Shown one piece after another: positions 1 to 9,213 of a DNA stretch of 64,000 nt. The notes below the pieces were generated by a model. That model did not search any database, was not told the DNA's origin, and worked only from the letters and a program-made list of their open reading frames with translations. The stretch comes from Acetobacterium tundrae (GTDB taxonomy: Bacteria > Bacillota > Clostridia > Eubacteriales > Eubacteriaceae). The translations under genes were made by a program, and so were the position numbers. Location: positions 48,501 to 112,500 of the forward strand of contig NZ_RXYB01000011.1 of assembly GCF_008086615.1 (NCBI RefSeq). The letters are read 5' to 3'. The stretch's first letter is position 1; every line of letters starts with the position of its first letter.

Positions 1-40
1 CGTAGACCTTGCATAGATTTTCAATTTTTAAAAACTCCAT
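1..40 (-). CDS. ABC transporter ATP-binding protein (5' end only)
   Basis: The first 13 codons read MEFLKIENLCKVY, the typical opening of an ABC ATPase just before its A-loop tyrosine. A strong ribosome binding site (AAGGAG, complement of 50-55) lies 9 bases before the ATG at 40. The gene runs out of the window. It sits directly downstream of a histidine kinase/response regulator pair on the same strand, the arrangement of BceRS-BceAB-type peptide-antibiotic detoxification modules. That assignment is inference because neither the Walker motifs nor the permease can be seen. Confidence 0.7.
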   Translation of the reverse strand, partial: MEFLKIENLCKVY

Positions 41-122
41 TATGTGAGTCTCCTTTCTCATGGTTTACCCATATAATAGAACATTCAACTTACATCTCTG
101 TGACTTTCAGGTGAGAGATTCG

Positions 123-1112
123 TCACTTAGGGAAACGGATGGCAAATATCGCGCCGCCCTGGGGGTGATTTTTGGCGGTAATCGTCCCTCCCTGCCAGGT
201 GATAATCATCTTGCAGAGTGCTAATCCAATCCCGTATCCTGTCGCGTTGGGATTTTTCCCACGAAAAAATCGGTCGAACAGGCAGGGTAAATCTTCTTTT
301 TCAAAGCCTGCACCGCTATCGTGGATGGTAATCTCGGTAAACAGTGGATTGTCCGTGCCGACAATCTCAATCTTCCCGTTCTCGCCAGCGCTTTCAATGC
401 AATTTTTAAGGATGTTTTGAATGGCTTCTGAAAGCCAACCAAAGTCGCCCTGAATCATTATCCCTTTCGGAGCATCTATTTGTAAATCAATCGTGTGCAA
501 TTCCATGGGGATTAAAAACGGGCGAAGCACAGCACCGATCAAGTTGTTGACATCGATCTGTTCGCTTTGGAACACCACAATACCCGCGTCCAGGCGGGAT
601 AATTTCAAAAGGGAAGTAAGCAGCCAATCCATTTGGATCAGCAATTCCTCTGTTTCCCGCATCAATGCTTTCCGGTCATTTTTATCAGGGTTTTTCTCTA
701 ACAACGATACAATCAGATTCACGGATGTCAGCGGAGTGCGGAGCTGGTGAGCGATGTCAGCCAGCGAATCGGCGAGATGTGCTTTTTCTTTTTTTAATGC
801 GTCATTTTGCTCCTGAATACGCAGCGTCATTTTTTTTATCTCACTTTGCAAAATGGAAAGTTCGCCCTCGTCCGATTCACCAATATACAGATGGTCAGCG
901 TTATGAAGCACCCGATCGATTTGATCTGAAATCTGCGCAATGCTTTTGTATCGGGCTTTGGTAAACGCGAAAAACGCGGTGCCAAAGGCAGCGGCAGAAA
1001 AGATGGCCAGGATTCCCGCCGCCGTATTAATTACAAATCCCAGTATGACAGCGGTGACAGCTATTAAGGAGAACAAAATGGCAAATTGTCGAACCGCTCT
1101 ATTCCGAAGCAT
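123..1112 (-). CDS. Sensor histidine kinase of a two-component pair
   Basis: Membrane sensor kinase, about 329 aa from the ATG at 1112; a longer reading starts at 1142. The N-terminus has two membrane helices with a very short outside loop, so it has little room for a ligand-binding sensor and resembles intramembrane-sensing kinases. Counting from the longer start, the H-box (AHQLRTPL, His132) is followed by the N-box (NILKN), G1 (DSGAGF), F-box (RFFRG) and G2 (GYGIGLAL), so it should be an active kinase. The chosen start overlaps the end of the response regulator gene by 14 bases, which implies translational coupling. Followed by an ABC ATPase gene, it probably senses flux through that transporter (inference). 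Confidence 0.9.
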   Translation of the reverse strand: MLRNRAVRQFAILFSLIAVTAVILGFVINTAAGILAIFSAAAFGTAFFAFTKARYKSIAQISDQIDRVLHNADHLYIGESDEGELSILQSEIKKMTLRIQEQNDALKKEKAHLADSLADIAHQLRTPLTSVNLIVSLLEKNPDKNDRKALMRETEELLIQMDWLLTSLLKLSRLDAGIVVFQSEQIDVNNLIGAVLRPFLIPMELHTIDLQIDAPKGIMIQGDFGWLSEAIQNILKNCIESAGENGKIEIVGTDNPLFTEITIHDSGAGFEKEDLPCLFDRFFRGKNPNATGYGIGLALCKMIITWQGGTITAKNHPQGGAIFAIRFPK

Positions 1113-1785
1113 CCTCGCCCCCCAATCGATACCCCGTCCCACGAATGGTCAGAATAATTTGCGGGCTTGCGGGGTCGTTCTCAATCTTCTCTCGCAAGCG
1201 TTTGACGTACACGGTCAATGTATTGTCATTGACAAACTCGCCCGTCGCGTCCCACAATTCGTCAAGTAGCCTGCTCCTCGTAATAATAATTTTGGGGTTG
1301 CTAATAAACACTAGCAGCAAGCGGTATTCTAATGCTGAAAGAAAAACCTCGTTGCCGTTTTTTTTCACAACGCCGCTTGTCGTATCGACATGAAGCCCGC
1401 GGATTTCAAAAGCCGACCCAGAACGCCCACTTTTTCGCATGGCAGTTCTAATTCGCGCAATCAGTTCGCGCGGACGAAAAGGCTTAGTGATATAGTCGTC
1501 CGCACCCATATTCAACCCGGTAACAACACTTGCCTCATCGCCGTAAGCCGTCAGAAAAATAACGGGAATATCTTGCGTTTCTTTGATTTCCGTGCAAACC
1601 GTAAAGCCATTACCGTCCGGCAACGAAATATCAACAAGCGCCAAGTCAAATTTATTCCCGGCAAGCACCGCCAGGGCGTCGCCCCTTGTCGGGGCGTGGG
1701 TAACTGTAAATCCCTCCGAGCGGAGCAAAAGCATAAGATTTTTTGCGATTGACTTATCGTCCTCAACCAAAAATATTCGTTTCAT
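1099..1785 (-). CDS. OmpR/PhoB-family response regulator
   Basis: 228 aa DNA-binding response regulator. The receiver domain has the acidic pair (EDD, 8-10), phospho-acceptor Asp52, Thr79 and Lys101 (TKPF). The C-terminal winged helix (about 130-225) ends in the usual RGTGYRL wing. It is the first gene of the operon with the kinase and probably with the ABC transporter that leaves the window. Partner kinase and order (regulator-kinase-ABC) fit the BceR/LiaR-like peptide-stress modules of Firmicutes, but the regulated promoter is not visible. Confidence 0.93.
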   Translation of the reverse strand: MKRIFLVEDDKSIAKNLMLLLRSEGFTVTHAPTRGDALAVLAGNKFDLALVDISLPDGNGFTVCTEIKETQDIPVIFLTAYGDEASVVTGLNMGADDYITKPFRPRELIARIRTAMRKSGRSGSAFEIRGLHVDTTSGVVKKNGNEVFLSALEYRLLLVFISNPKIIITRSRLLDELWDATGEFVNDNTLTVYVKRLREKIENDPASPQIILTIRGTGYRLGGEDASE

Positions 1786-1877
1786 TTTTCTACCATCCTT
1801 TACTTTACTGCTCCTATATCGTCCGTCAGCCGGTTTTTCAGTGTCAACCGGAACAAGCCATGTATTTCCCTTAAAAA

Positions 1878-2867
1878 TTAATCAATAAGGTCATTCTGGA
1901 AACTTGAAAGATGCTCATACGGAAGAATAAGTCTTCCGCGGTAGAGTCCGCAACCATCGTTGATAAGGGAATTATTCACTGCTGAAAACATGTTTACATC
2001 CAATTTTGATAATTCAAGCTGCTGCAATATGATCCCTCGTTCATATGCATCATCAAAATAAATATTTTCTCCTTTTGGTATTGCATCTCGTCTGGCTCTT
2101 TCACTTTCCTGTCGTTTTTCGTAACCAAAATGATTAGCAGGACCAATCTCAGCAAAATCGTCCATTTCTTTTGTGCGAAGTTGTACTTCTACATAACAAC
2201 GGGCAATGTTATCATAAAATGTTATATGCAATGAACGATAGCCATTAGATTCTGTATTTGCAATATAATCCCGATAATACGGGCTTACGCTCTCTTCTAA
2301 TAAGAGCGATATTTTCTGATCTGTTAAAGAAGACATTTCTGCAGTAAACCCGCGTTCCTCCAAGAAACCAGGCAACTGGTTGGCAACATCATATAGATAT
2401 TTTATTTCTTCATCCGCGTAAGTCTCCCCTTCTTTCAGATGACATTTTGGAAGAGAAATCACGATTCTGTATGCAATCAAGTCCCGAAAACAATTTACTG
2501 AGTTTTTCAGTTCAGGAAGAGAAGGGTAATTGCCGTGTTGAGTATAATAATCGTAAATATATTCCACAATGTATCCATTAAATTTTGCTTCGGCGCGGAT
2601 CAGAGATTTAATTCGTCCCTTAAAAGTAAATGCCAGAAAAGGATATTCATTTGCCATAAGTTTATAGAATTCCCGAATTCGCTGTGATTGCGAAGTCAGG
2701 AATTCGTTGTGCTCCAAAAGTTCTGCAATTTGAAGCAGAAAATTACTATGCAAAAGATCAATCTGATTATTAGTTTTTTTAGCCGACTGTTTTAAATCCT
2801 CAGAATATCTCTGTAAAATCTTAAGAACGGTATCCCCTGAATATAAGTAATCATTTAATTTTTTCAT
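1878..2867 (-). CDS. RelA/SpoT-domain (p)ppGpp synthetase, small-alarmone-synthetase type
   Basis: 329 aa, longer than usual small alarmone synthetases (about 200-270 aa). The RelA_SpoT synthetase domain covers about residues 80-250: FKGRIKS (nucleotide binding), FRDLIAYRI with Asp129, GYRSLH (Tyr210, His214) and VEVQLRT with Glu227, the expected catalytic glutamate. There is no HD hydrolase and no TGS/ACT region, so it should only transfer pyrophosphate from ATP to GDP/GTP. The N-terminal 75 residues are helical and charged; the last 40 residues are of unknown role. No strong ribosome binding site precedes the ATG. A copy lacking the whole synthetase domain lies at 27091-27405, with the same upstream sequence. 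Confidence 0.88.
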   Translation of the reverse strand: MKKLNDYLYSGDTVLKILQRYSEDLKQSAKKTNNQIDLLHSNFLLQIAELLEHNEFLTSQSQRIREFYKLMANEYPFLAFTFKGRIKSLIRAEAKFNGYIVEYIYDYYTQHGNYPSLPELKNSVNCFRDLIAYRIVISLPKCHLKEGETYADEEIKYLYDVANQLPGFLEERGFTAEMSSLTDQKISLLLEESVSPYYRDYIANTESNGYRSLHITFYDNIARCYVEVQLRTKEMDDFAEIGPANHFGYEKRQESERARRDAIPKGENIYFDDAYERGIILQQLELSKLDVNMFSAVNNSLINDGCGLYRGRLILPYEHLSSFQNDLID

Positions 2868-3134
2868 AATATTTTCTGCATCTGTTCAATTTTTTCACAG
2901 AAGCACTTTCCTTTCCAAAGTGTTTGAACATCAATTATCAAATGATAATCAGAATGTCCAACTCATTTTATCGCTCACACAAAATAAAATATATAGGTTA
3001 TAGTTAATTGTACAATAAAATTGTAGGCAAGTAAAATAAGAGTAATAAATAATAAAAAATGGAGATCTACTCAAGAACTTATCCAGTCCATGAAATAGTT
3101 ATACTAATGAATTCAAGAACCAGATGAAGATTGA

Positions 3135-3295
3135 TTGTTCCAATTGAGAATCGTGAAATACAACAGAATTGTTCAGCTCCCCCTGCTTATTCGATTTTAG
3201 GCAATTTAGTTTTATTTTTTACCAATAAATCACTTTTATAATTCATTTTAAATAAAAAAGCGACTAAATATTTCTATTTAGCTGCTTTTCGCGGC
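3135..3295. repeat. Dispersed repeat A, copy 1, in the 2868-3367 intergenic region
   Basis: The 500-base gap between the alarmone synthetase and DJ-1 genes has no gene. Bases 2868-2990 match the sequence upstream of the decayed alarmone gene at 27406-27530. Bases about 3135-3295 carry a repeat (GGCAATTTAGTTTTATTTT..., then CACTTTTATAATTCATTTTA..., then a hairpin) seen again near 47030-47150, 54895-54950 and 57265-57370. It is non-coding and probably a short mobile-element relic. Confidence 0.6.
3259..3289. terminator. Hairpin terminator inside repeat A
   Basis: AGCGACTAAATA and TATTTAGCTGCT form a 12-bp stem with one wobble and one mismatch around a TTTC loop. An A-run on the left and T-run on the right allow it to work on both strands. 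It lies downstream of the DJ-1 gene (ends 3368) and would stop that transcript. Confidence 0.6.
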
Positions 3296-3367
3296 GGGTA
3301 AATTTCAAGATTGTTTGTTAGGCATCCCATATCTTCTATATCCCTGTTCTTTTATGACAAAGGTAGA

Positions 3368-4006
3368 TCAGTTTTCATTGCTAGACGGCAAAGTTTGCAT
3401 GAGGGCAAAGAAATGTTTAGGATCACCGGTACTAAAATATTCATACCAAGATTCCAGTGTGTTTGATTGAAAAACATCTAAATGCTCAATAATTTGTTTC
3501 GCCCACAACAAAGCTCCGGTGGAACTTGCAGTAATAAGGTTGTTATCCGCTACAGATGGCTTGTCTATATAAAAACTTTGTCCTTTATAACCAGGAGAAA
3601 CCATTTCAAGAAATCCCGGTCCATTACTGGTATGTGGACGCTTGTCCAATAGCCCAAAGTTGGCAAGCGCAGCGGTAGCCCCACAGATAGCACAGACCGT
3701 AGCGCCTAAAGAGAGAAATTCGCTTGCTTTTTCGATGATAGCGCCATGCTTTGGGTCGTTCCATGTATCTGCGCCCGGTAATAGCAGCATGCTTGTTTCA
3801 CTCACAACAATATTATCAATTAAGCAATTGGGCACTATTGTCATCCCGCCCATGGTATTGATTGGCTCTTTAGAATAACTAACCGTTTTGAGCGATACAC
3901 GTGGCTCGCCCTTTTTGAAAAATCGACCAGAATTCAGCTCCGAAATAGCATACCCCAGTTCCCAGTCGGCTAAAGTATCAAGAACATAAACATAGATTGT
4001 AAACAT
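3368..4006 (-). CDS. DJ-1/PfpI (ThiJ) family protein, glutamine-amidotransferase-like
   Basis: About 212 aa from the ATG at 4006, chosen because TAGGAGGAAATTT gives an ideal ribosome binding site there; upstream in-frame codons have none. The nucleophile elbow AICGATAAL carries the conserved cysteine of the family. MLLLPGADTW and the following acidic patch match the class-I amidotransferase-like fold. Members include glyoxalase/deglycase and chaperone-like proteins; the substrate cannot be told here. It is divergently transcribed from a YafY-type regulator across a shared promoter region, so it is probably that regulator's target. Confidence 0.85.
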   Translation of the reverse strand: MFTIYVYVLDTLADWELGYAISELNSGRFFKKGEPRVSLKTVSYSKEPINTMGGMTIVPNCLIDNIVVSETSMLLLPGADTWNDPKHGAIIEKASEFLSLGATVCAICGATAALANFGLLDKRPHTSNGPGFLEMVSPGYKGQSFYIDKPSVADNNLITASSTGALLWAKQIIEHLDVFQSNTLESWYEYFSTGDPKHFFALMQTLPSSNEN

Positions 4007-4059
4007 AAATTTCCTCCTAATAGGTAGATTGATTTGTTTGCTTGTTATTATACCTTGTA

Positions 4060-4092
4060 ATTGTTGACAACAGTATGGCAACAATCTATAAT
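4060..4092 (+). promoter_or_regulatory. Sigma-A promoter with overlapping palindromic operator
   Basis: TTGACA (4064-4069), a 17-base spacer and TATAAT (4087-4092) form a consensus promoter for the regulator gene at 4125. A perfect 7-base inverted repeat, ATTGTTG (4060-4066) and CAACAAT (4079-4085), overlaps the -35 box and spacer, as expected for an autorepressor site. On the other strand a TATAAT (4047-4052) could serve the DJ-1 gene, with a weak -35. One operator could control both directions. Confidence 0.75.
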
Positions 4093-4124
4093 GATAACAA
4101 GAAATTTTGGAAGGCGGCTATCCG

Positions 4125-5057
4125 ATGAAAGTTGACAGGCTTATTAGCATTATTATGATACTCCTTGATAAAAAGCGTATCGGTGCACAGGAGTTAGCAG
4201 ATATGTTTGAAGTTTCACCCCGAACAATCTACCGCGACATAGATACGATCAACATGGCGGGTATTCCTGTTCGCGGGGCATCTGGAGTGGGCGGCGGCTT
4301 TGAAATCATGCAGAAATACAAGATTGATAGAACGGTTTTTTCGACTGCCGACCTTTCCGCTATCTTGATGGGGCTTTCCAGTCTTTCCAACATGATACGA
4401 GGTGATGAACTGGTAAACGCCCTTGCGAAAGTCAAGAGTTTTATCCCCGCTGACAGAGCGAAAGACATTGAATTAAAAGCAAATCAAATAGTTATCGATT
4501 TAAGTCCGTGGATGGGCAACAGGAACGTACAACCATATTTAGAAATTATCAAAACAGCCTTACAGGAAAGCAAGCTACTTTCGTTTGAATATGCAGACCG
4601 CTACGGAAATAAAACCGCACGAACAGCCGAGCCGTATCAGCTTGTATTGAAAAGTAGTCATTGGTATTGGCAAGGGTATTGCCATAAAAGAAATGATTTT
4701 CGCTTATTCAAACTATCCCGCACATCAAACCTACAAATAAAAGAGGAATTTTTTACACCACGGGATTATCAAAAACCGCAGTTAGATTTTATGGATATTT
4801 TGGCAACGATGCAAACAGAAATCAAAATTCGTATTCATAAATCGGTCATGGACAGAGTACTCGATTATTGCACTTATGAACACTTTTCGCCAGACGGTGA
4901 TGAGCATTACATTGTTAGTTTTCCTTTCATAGAGAACGAATACTACTACAATATTCTTTTCAGTTTTGGGGATAAATGCGAGTGTTTAGAGCCGTTACAT
5001 ATCCGCACAAAAATGAAGCATAGAATACATGATATAGCTACCTTATACGAAAACTAG
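4125..5057 (+). CDS. YafY-family transcriptional regulator (HTH_11 + WYL domain)
   Basis: 310 aa. The N-terminal winged helix (about 1-60) is followed by the WYL domain (about 140-220), a ligand-binding module common in bacterial regulators and often tied to nucleic-acid or metabolite sensing, and by a C-terminal extension. The ATG at 4125 is preceded by GGAAGG; an upstream TTG at 4107 lacks a site. It is divergent from the DJ-1-like gene and has a palindrome over its own promoter, so autoregulation and control of that neighbour are likely. The ligand is unknown. Confidence 0.88.
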   Translation: MKVDRLISIIMILLDKKRIGAQELADMFEVSPRTIYRDIDTINMAGIPVRGASGVGGGFEIMQKYKIDRTVFSTADLSAILMGLSSLSNMIRGDELVNALAKVKSFIPADRAKDIELKANQIVIDLSPWMGNRNVQPYLEIIKTALQESKLLSFEYADRYGNKTARTAEPYQLVLKSSHWYWQGYCHKRNDFRLFKLSRTSNLQIKEEFFTPRDYQKPQLDFMDILATMQTEIKIRIHKSVMDRVLDYCTYEHFSPDGDEHYIVSFPFIENEYYYNILFSFGDKCECLEPLHIRTKMKHRIHDIATLYEN

Positions 5058-5184
5058 AACAATGTCCCTTGGAAAGATGAGTTCAGTCAACTATCGATGT
5101 CGTCTAGGATTAGTATCATGAAAACGTTAATGTCAAATAGGTAGCACATATTTTATGTTAAAAATTCATGAGAAAACACCTTCA

Positions 5185-6059
5185 TCAGATTAATAAATGG
5201 AGGTATTTTTTAATGCCCAAAGATGAACCCTTTGGAAATGTCCGACCAAGTAAATCATCTATTATATTTTCACTAACAGGGCTGTAAAATAAAAACCCCT
5301 GACCCTGGTTAATAATTGAAGTGAAACTGACAGAGTAAAATGCTTGTCCGGAAATATTAACGGAAACATAGAGAGGGTGGATGCTGTTATTTTGCCAGGC
5401 TTTTGATTGAAAGCATACGATTCTCAAAACCCAAACTCCAATATCCAAAATAAAACCATTTTCTTCGGCAAGCGGTAGAAATGTATCCGGTTGGAGCATT
5501 ACAAACTCAGTATTATTCCAACGGATTAACGCTTCAAAGTCGAAATTTTTCCAGTTTGAACAGCGATGATCGGCTGATATTCCAACAGCAATTCATTATT
5601 GATAATCGATTTTTTCAGTTGGTTATCTAAGGTAATTCTCCTTGTTAACATTGAACTCATGGAGGGATTGTACTCTTGAAAATTGTTTTTCTCCAGATCT
5701 TTTACCCGATACATGGCTAAATCAGCACTCTTTAAAAGACTTTCGTAGTTAATTCCATGTCGGGGATACACACTGACACCCGCACTAGCAGTAATGTTAA
5801 TTACCCTGGTCTCAATCATAACAGGATCTGAAATATATTTCAATATTCGACGTATTGTTATTTCATAATCATTTTCATTGGGAAGATTTGCTAATAAAAC
5901 CACAAACTCATCGCCGCCTAACCGGGCGACCGTATCACTTTCCCGTATGGATACAGTGAATCTGTTGGAAATTTCTATCAAAAGCAAATCCCTAATATTA
6001 TGTCCATACTCGAATTTTTCTTCAGTAGCTGTCAATAGCAATATTTTTGGCACGATCAC
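5185..6059 (-). pseudogene. Decayed GGDEF-EAL protein
   Basis: Two reading frames together make one broken c-di-GMP gene. 5526-6059 holds a GGDEF domain (ARLGGDEF intact) whose start is lost: the usual DxDxFKxIND region is scrambled by a frameshift, leaving only YGHNIRDLLL. The frame then slips in an A-run near 5550; the next frame reads FDFEALIRWNN, the EAL signature. After VNISGQAFYSV about half of the EAL domain is deleted, joining directly to the C-terminal GQGFLFYSPVS. 5' truncation, frameshift and internal deletion make it inactive. Confidence 0.88.
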
Positions 6060-6109
6060 TCATGTTTTATCTTATTTTCCATTCTTTGTAATTCATCGAT
6101 TTTTTATTG

Positions 6110-8380
6110 TTACCACACTTTTCCCATGACCTTTTCAACAAATATTCTGGCAATTTCGGGATTAAATTGGGACCCTGAACATCTTTTTATTTCCTTGATG
6201 GCATCTTCTTCACTTAATGCATCGCCATAAGTCCGGTAACTCGTCATCGCATCATAAGCATCTGCAATCCCGATAATTCGTGCCTGTATCGATATATTGT
6301 CACCCTTAAGTCCCAATGGATAACCCTGTCCGTCCCATTTTTCCTGATGTTGCAGAACATAAGTCGCTAATTCCATAAATTCTGTTGAGGAATTTAAAAT
6401 GCGATACCCAATTTCCGGATGTCTTTGGATTTCTTTCCACTCAACTTGATTTAATTTTCCATGTTTGTTTAATATTTTTTCATCAATCCCTATTTTCCCG
6501 ATGTCATGAACGAGTCCTGCGAGTCTGATTTGATTAACCATTTCTGTTTCAAAACCCATTTGAAGAGCAATCGCTTCACAAATTTCACTGACTCTTTTTG
6601 AATGCAGCATTTCCCGGTTGTTTTTTTCATAGAGTGTTCTCATAACAAGATCAACGGTTTTGGAGATTGTACCGAAATTTTGATAAAGTTTATGCAGATA
6701 CAAATTATTTTCAGCTTGTTTGAAAATGTCCTGAATACTTTCTATCTCATTATTTTTTGTTGCCTGCCCAAATGTAATAGAAATTTCAAATACTCCAACT
6801 TTTTCTTCTGATTCATGATCTTTGATTTGTTTAATGATGCGTTCTGCACCAACTGCATCGGTTTTAGGTAGAATGATAATAAATTCGTCTCCACCAAGTC
6901 TTGCTATTACATCATCCCTCCCTCGGCAGCCTTCTATAATTTTCCTTCCTACTTTCTTAATCACATCGTCACCCTTGGCATATCCTAAGGCATCGTTGAT
7001 TAATTTTAACCCATTGATATCTGCCATAAGAAGCGTCAAGGGTAGGTTTCTCTTAATATCCAGTCGTTTCAACTCTTCTTCATAAAATCTGCGGTTATAA
7101 AGCCCAGTTAGAAAATCATGATAACTGGCATAGAGGAGTTCTTCCTTTCTTATCCTTTCTTCGGAAACATCTCTGAATACAACGACTACTCCGCTAATTT
7201 TTCCATTTTCTTCTATAATTGGTGACGCACAATCCTCTATTGATCGTTGATTTCCATCTTTTGAAATCAGAATAACATGGTTGGCTAACTCAATGATTCT
7301 TCCCATACTCAGAGCTTTATTCACAATATTATCGGATTTTTCGCCAGTATACCCGTTAACGACATTAAAAACATCTTCAATAGGTTTTCCCATCGCTTCT
7401 TCCTGGGTCCATCCGGTCAGATACTCACCAATTTTATTCAAAATAACAATATTTCCATGATTGTCGGTGGATATAACCCCATCACCCACCGATTGCAATG
7501 TCGTTGCCAGAGAATTTTTTTCATTCAAGAGTGCCCGTTCCAACCGCTTATGTTCAGTGATTTCATGAAATATCCAGATTCTTCCATAATATTTTCCATT
7601 TTCATCCAAAACAGGTGCAGAATGCCTTTCAATGATCAGTTCGTTGGTAAATTCTATTTCATCCAGACTGGTTTCATTTTGGTGATCATATAAATACGAC
7701 ACTTTTTTCAGAAAGTGTTCCTGGTCTCTAGCCATGCTAACGACATGCCTAAGCAATAGCGTATCATCCGCATCATCGATAATATGCTGGGGAACATTGA
7801 ACATCTCAAAGATACGTTGATTGGCAAGAATCCTTTTTTGATCCATATTAACAATCAGGATGCCGTCAAGGGACGCGTTTGCCTGTGCTTCAAGAAACAT
7901 GGTCTGTGATTGCAAGTCATTCATCATCAGCAAATGCTCACTGATATCCTGAATACTCTCAATGGCACCAATCGTGTTTCCAAACTGATCATAGATTGGT
8001 ATTGCCATGGTATAAACCCATGCCCCTTTATTATTATAGAGTGCTGGACAAAATATTTCCGCTTTAATCACATCACCTTCATGGGTAAGTTCCGAATACT
8101 TGGATGTAATCAGATCATCATTCTGAAAGATCAAATCCATTAACTGCGGTTGTGCCTCCCCACAAAACGGAATACTATAAGCATAATCGTCTTTACCAAG
8201 CATCTCTGTGGCAGGGATACCCGTCATTTTCTCAATTGCCTTATTCCAAATGATCACTCGCTTTTTATCATCAATAGCCAGAATAGCATCTGGCAGAAAT
8301 TCGATGATGTTCGATAATTTTCTTTCATACGTTTGTAAATCTGCTTTTGCCTGTTTGTCTTTGCAAAAATCATTACTCAT
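6110..8380 (-). CDS. PAS-PAS-PAS-GGDEF-HD-GYP c-di-GMP enzyme
   Basis: 756 aa, no membrane segment. Three PAS domains (about 20-150, 160-280, 290-410) precede a GGDEF domain with an intact active site (496-500). An RxxD inhibitory site at the usual place is absent (GRDD is offset by one). The C-terminal HD-GYP phosphodiesterase has HD at 625-626 (HDIGK), HPEIGYRIL, HQEKWDGQGYP (GYP 686-688) and ADAYDAMTS. It can therefore both make and hydrolyse c-di-GMP; PAS signals would set the balance. AAGGGAAGG stands 8 bases before the ATG. It lies 50 bases upstream of the decayed GGDEF-EAL gene on the same strand. Confidence 0.94.
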   Translation of the reverse strand: MSNDFCKDKQAKADLQTYERKLSNIIEFLPDAILAIDDKKRVIIWNKAIEKMTGIPATEMLGKDDYAYSIPFCGEAQPQLMDLIFQNDDLITSKYSELTHEGDVIKAEIFCPALYNNKGAWVYTMAIPIYDQFGNTIGAIESIQDISEHLLMMNDLQSQTMFLEAQANASLDGILIVNMDQKRILANQRIFEMFNVPQHIIDDADDTLLLRHVVSMARDQEHFLKKVSYLYDHQNETSLDEIEFTNELIIERHSAPVLDENGKYYGRIWIFHEITEHKRLERALLNEKNSLATTLQSVGDGVISTDNHGNIVILNKIGEYLTGWTQEEAMGKPIEDVFNVVNGYTGEKSDNIVNKALSMGRIIELANHVILISKDGNQRSIEDCASPIIEENGKISGVVVVFRDVSEERIRKEELLYASYHDFLTGLYNRRFYEEELKRLDIKRNLPLTLLMADINGLKLINDALGYAKGDDVIKKVGRKIIEGCRGRDDVIARLGGDEFIIILPKTDAVGAERIIKQIKDHESEEKVGVFEISITFGQATKNNEIESIQDIFKQAENNLYLHKLYQNFGTISKTVDLVMRTLYEKNNREMLHSKRVSEICEAIALQMGFETEMVNQIRLAGLVHDIGKIGIDEKILNKHGKLNQVEWKEIQRHPEIGYRILNSSTEFMELATYVLQHQEKWDGQGYPLGLKGDNISIQARIIGIADAYDAMTSYRTYGDALSEEDAIKEIKRCSGSQFNPEIARIFVEKVMGKVW

Positions 8381-8499
8381 CTATCATACCTTCCCTTTAA
8401 TCAATCATAATTCCCTTTTCTCAACTTATTAATTTGGATACATATATGATGGTGTTAATATATAAATTATCTCTACTATTTTTAGTAAAGAGCTCAATT

Positions 8500-8690
8500 T
8501 AATGTCACCTTCTTCATGTCATAGATATCATTTATTATCATGAGACTATTAATATCAAGAAACATAAGCCTTGTTTTTCGATTTGAAACTCCTACGCACC
8601 ACTTAGCCACATTGTGTTACCTCCTGGATGGTAAAATTTGTTAGATTATAGATTAATTAATCCTTCATTTTTATTGTAACTTTCATTGAT
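8500..8690 (-). pseudogene. Relic of a 'conserved gene + GGDEF protein' pair in the 8381-9213 gap
   Basis: The 830 bases between the HD-GYP and PAS-GGDEF-EAL genes have no intact gene. On the minus strand 8690-8600 is similar to the start of the gene at 30838 (NKNEGLI matching NQNEGLI, then a scrambled match to the following 15 codons). 8590-8505 reads MFLDINSLMIINDIYDM, the GGDEF-domain FxDxDxFKxINDxxGH segment, with stops around it. Order and strand match the intact locus at 28193-30838. Bases 8700-9180 show nothing recognisable. Confidence 0.55.
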
Positions 8691-9213
8691 CAAATAAAAA
8701 ATTCGGACCAATCGAGAGGATATGTTTATAGTTGGGTTCCTATCCATATATTATGATGTTAAATTTCTGATCATCAATATATATGTAAGCTTCATACCCT
8801 CAAATTTAAAATTTACACTAATATTTCTCGATTTGTATTATCACAAAACATAACTTGATACTGGTACTATGACAAGAAAAAGCATAAAGGTCATGTAGGT
8901 AATATCATTGAAACCACGATGGTCAGGTTACGATCATCAAATCATCAACTGTCAACAGATAGTCTAAAACAATGTCGAATTTGCCACTTTTATATTATTA
9001 GAGAAATACCTAATATTTTACTGAAGCATTATTTAGCTGAAAATAGTTTTATTCTGTCTGCTTAAAATGGGCGCTTTTGACACTCTTACCAAATATTTAA
9101 GAAGTCTTTATAAAATAACAAAAGAAATGATATACTAATAAATAGGTATCCAATAGGGATAGAAATTAATTATAATGATCTAAATAAATTTAGATCGAGA
9201 GGCTAAGGAATGT

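Noticed and set aside
172..1752. Several plus-strand open frames opposite the two-component genes
   Set aside because: They lie wholly antisense to well-supported genes, have no ribosome binding sites and no domain; the same holds for antisense frames throughout the chemotaxis operon and the c-di-GMP genes.
1827..1852. CCGGTT...AACCGG hairpin between the response regulator and alarmone synthetase genes
   Set aside because: Only 6 bp with a 10-base loop and no T-run on either strand; too weak to call a terminator.
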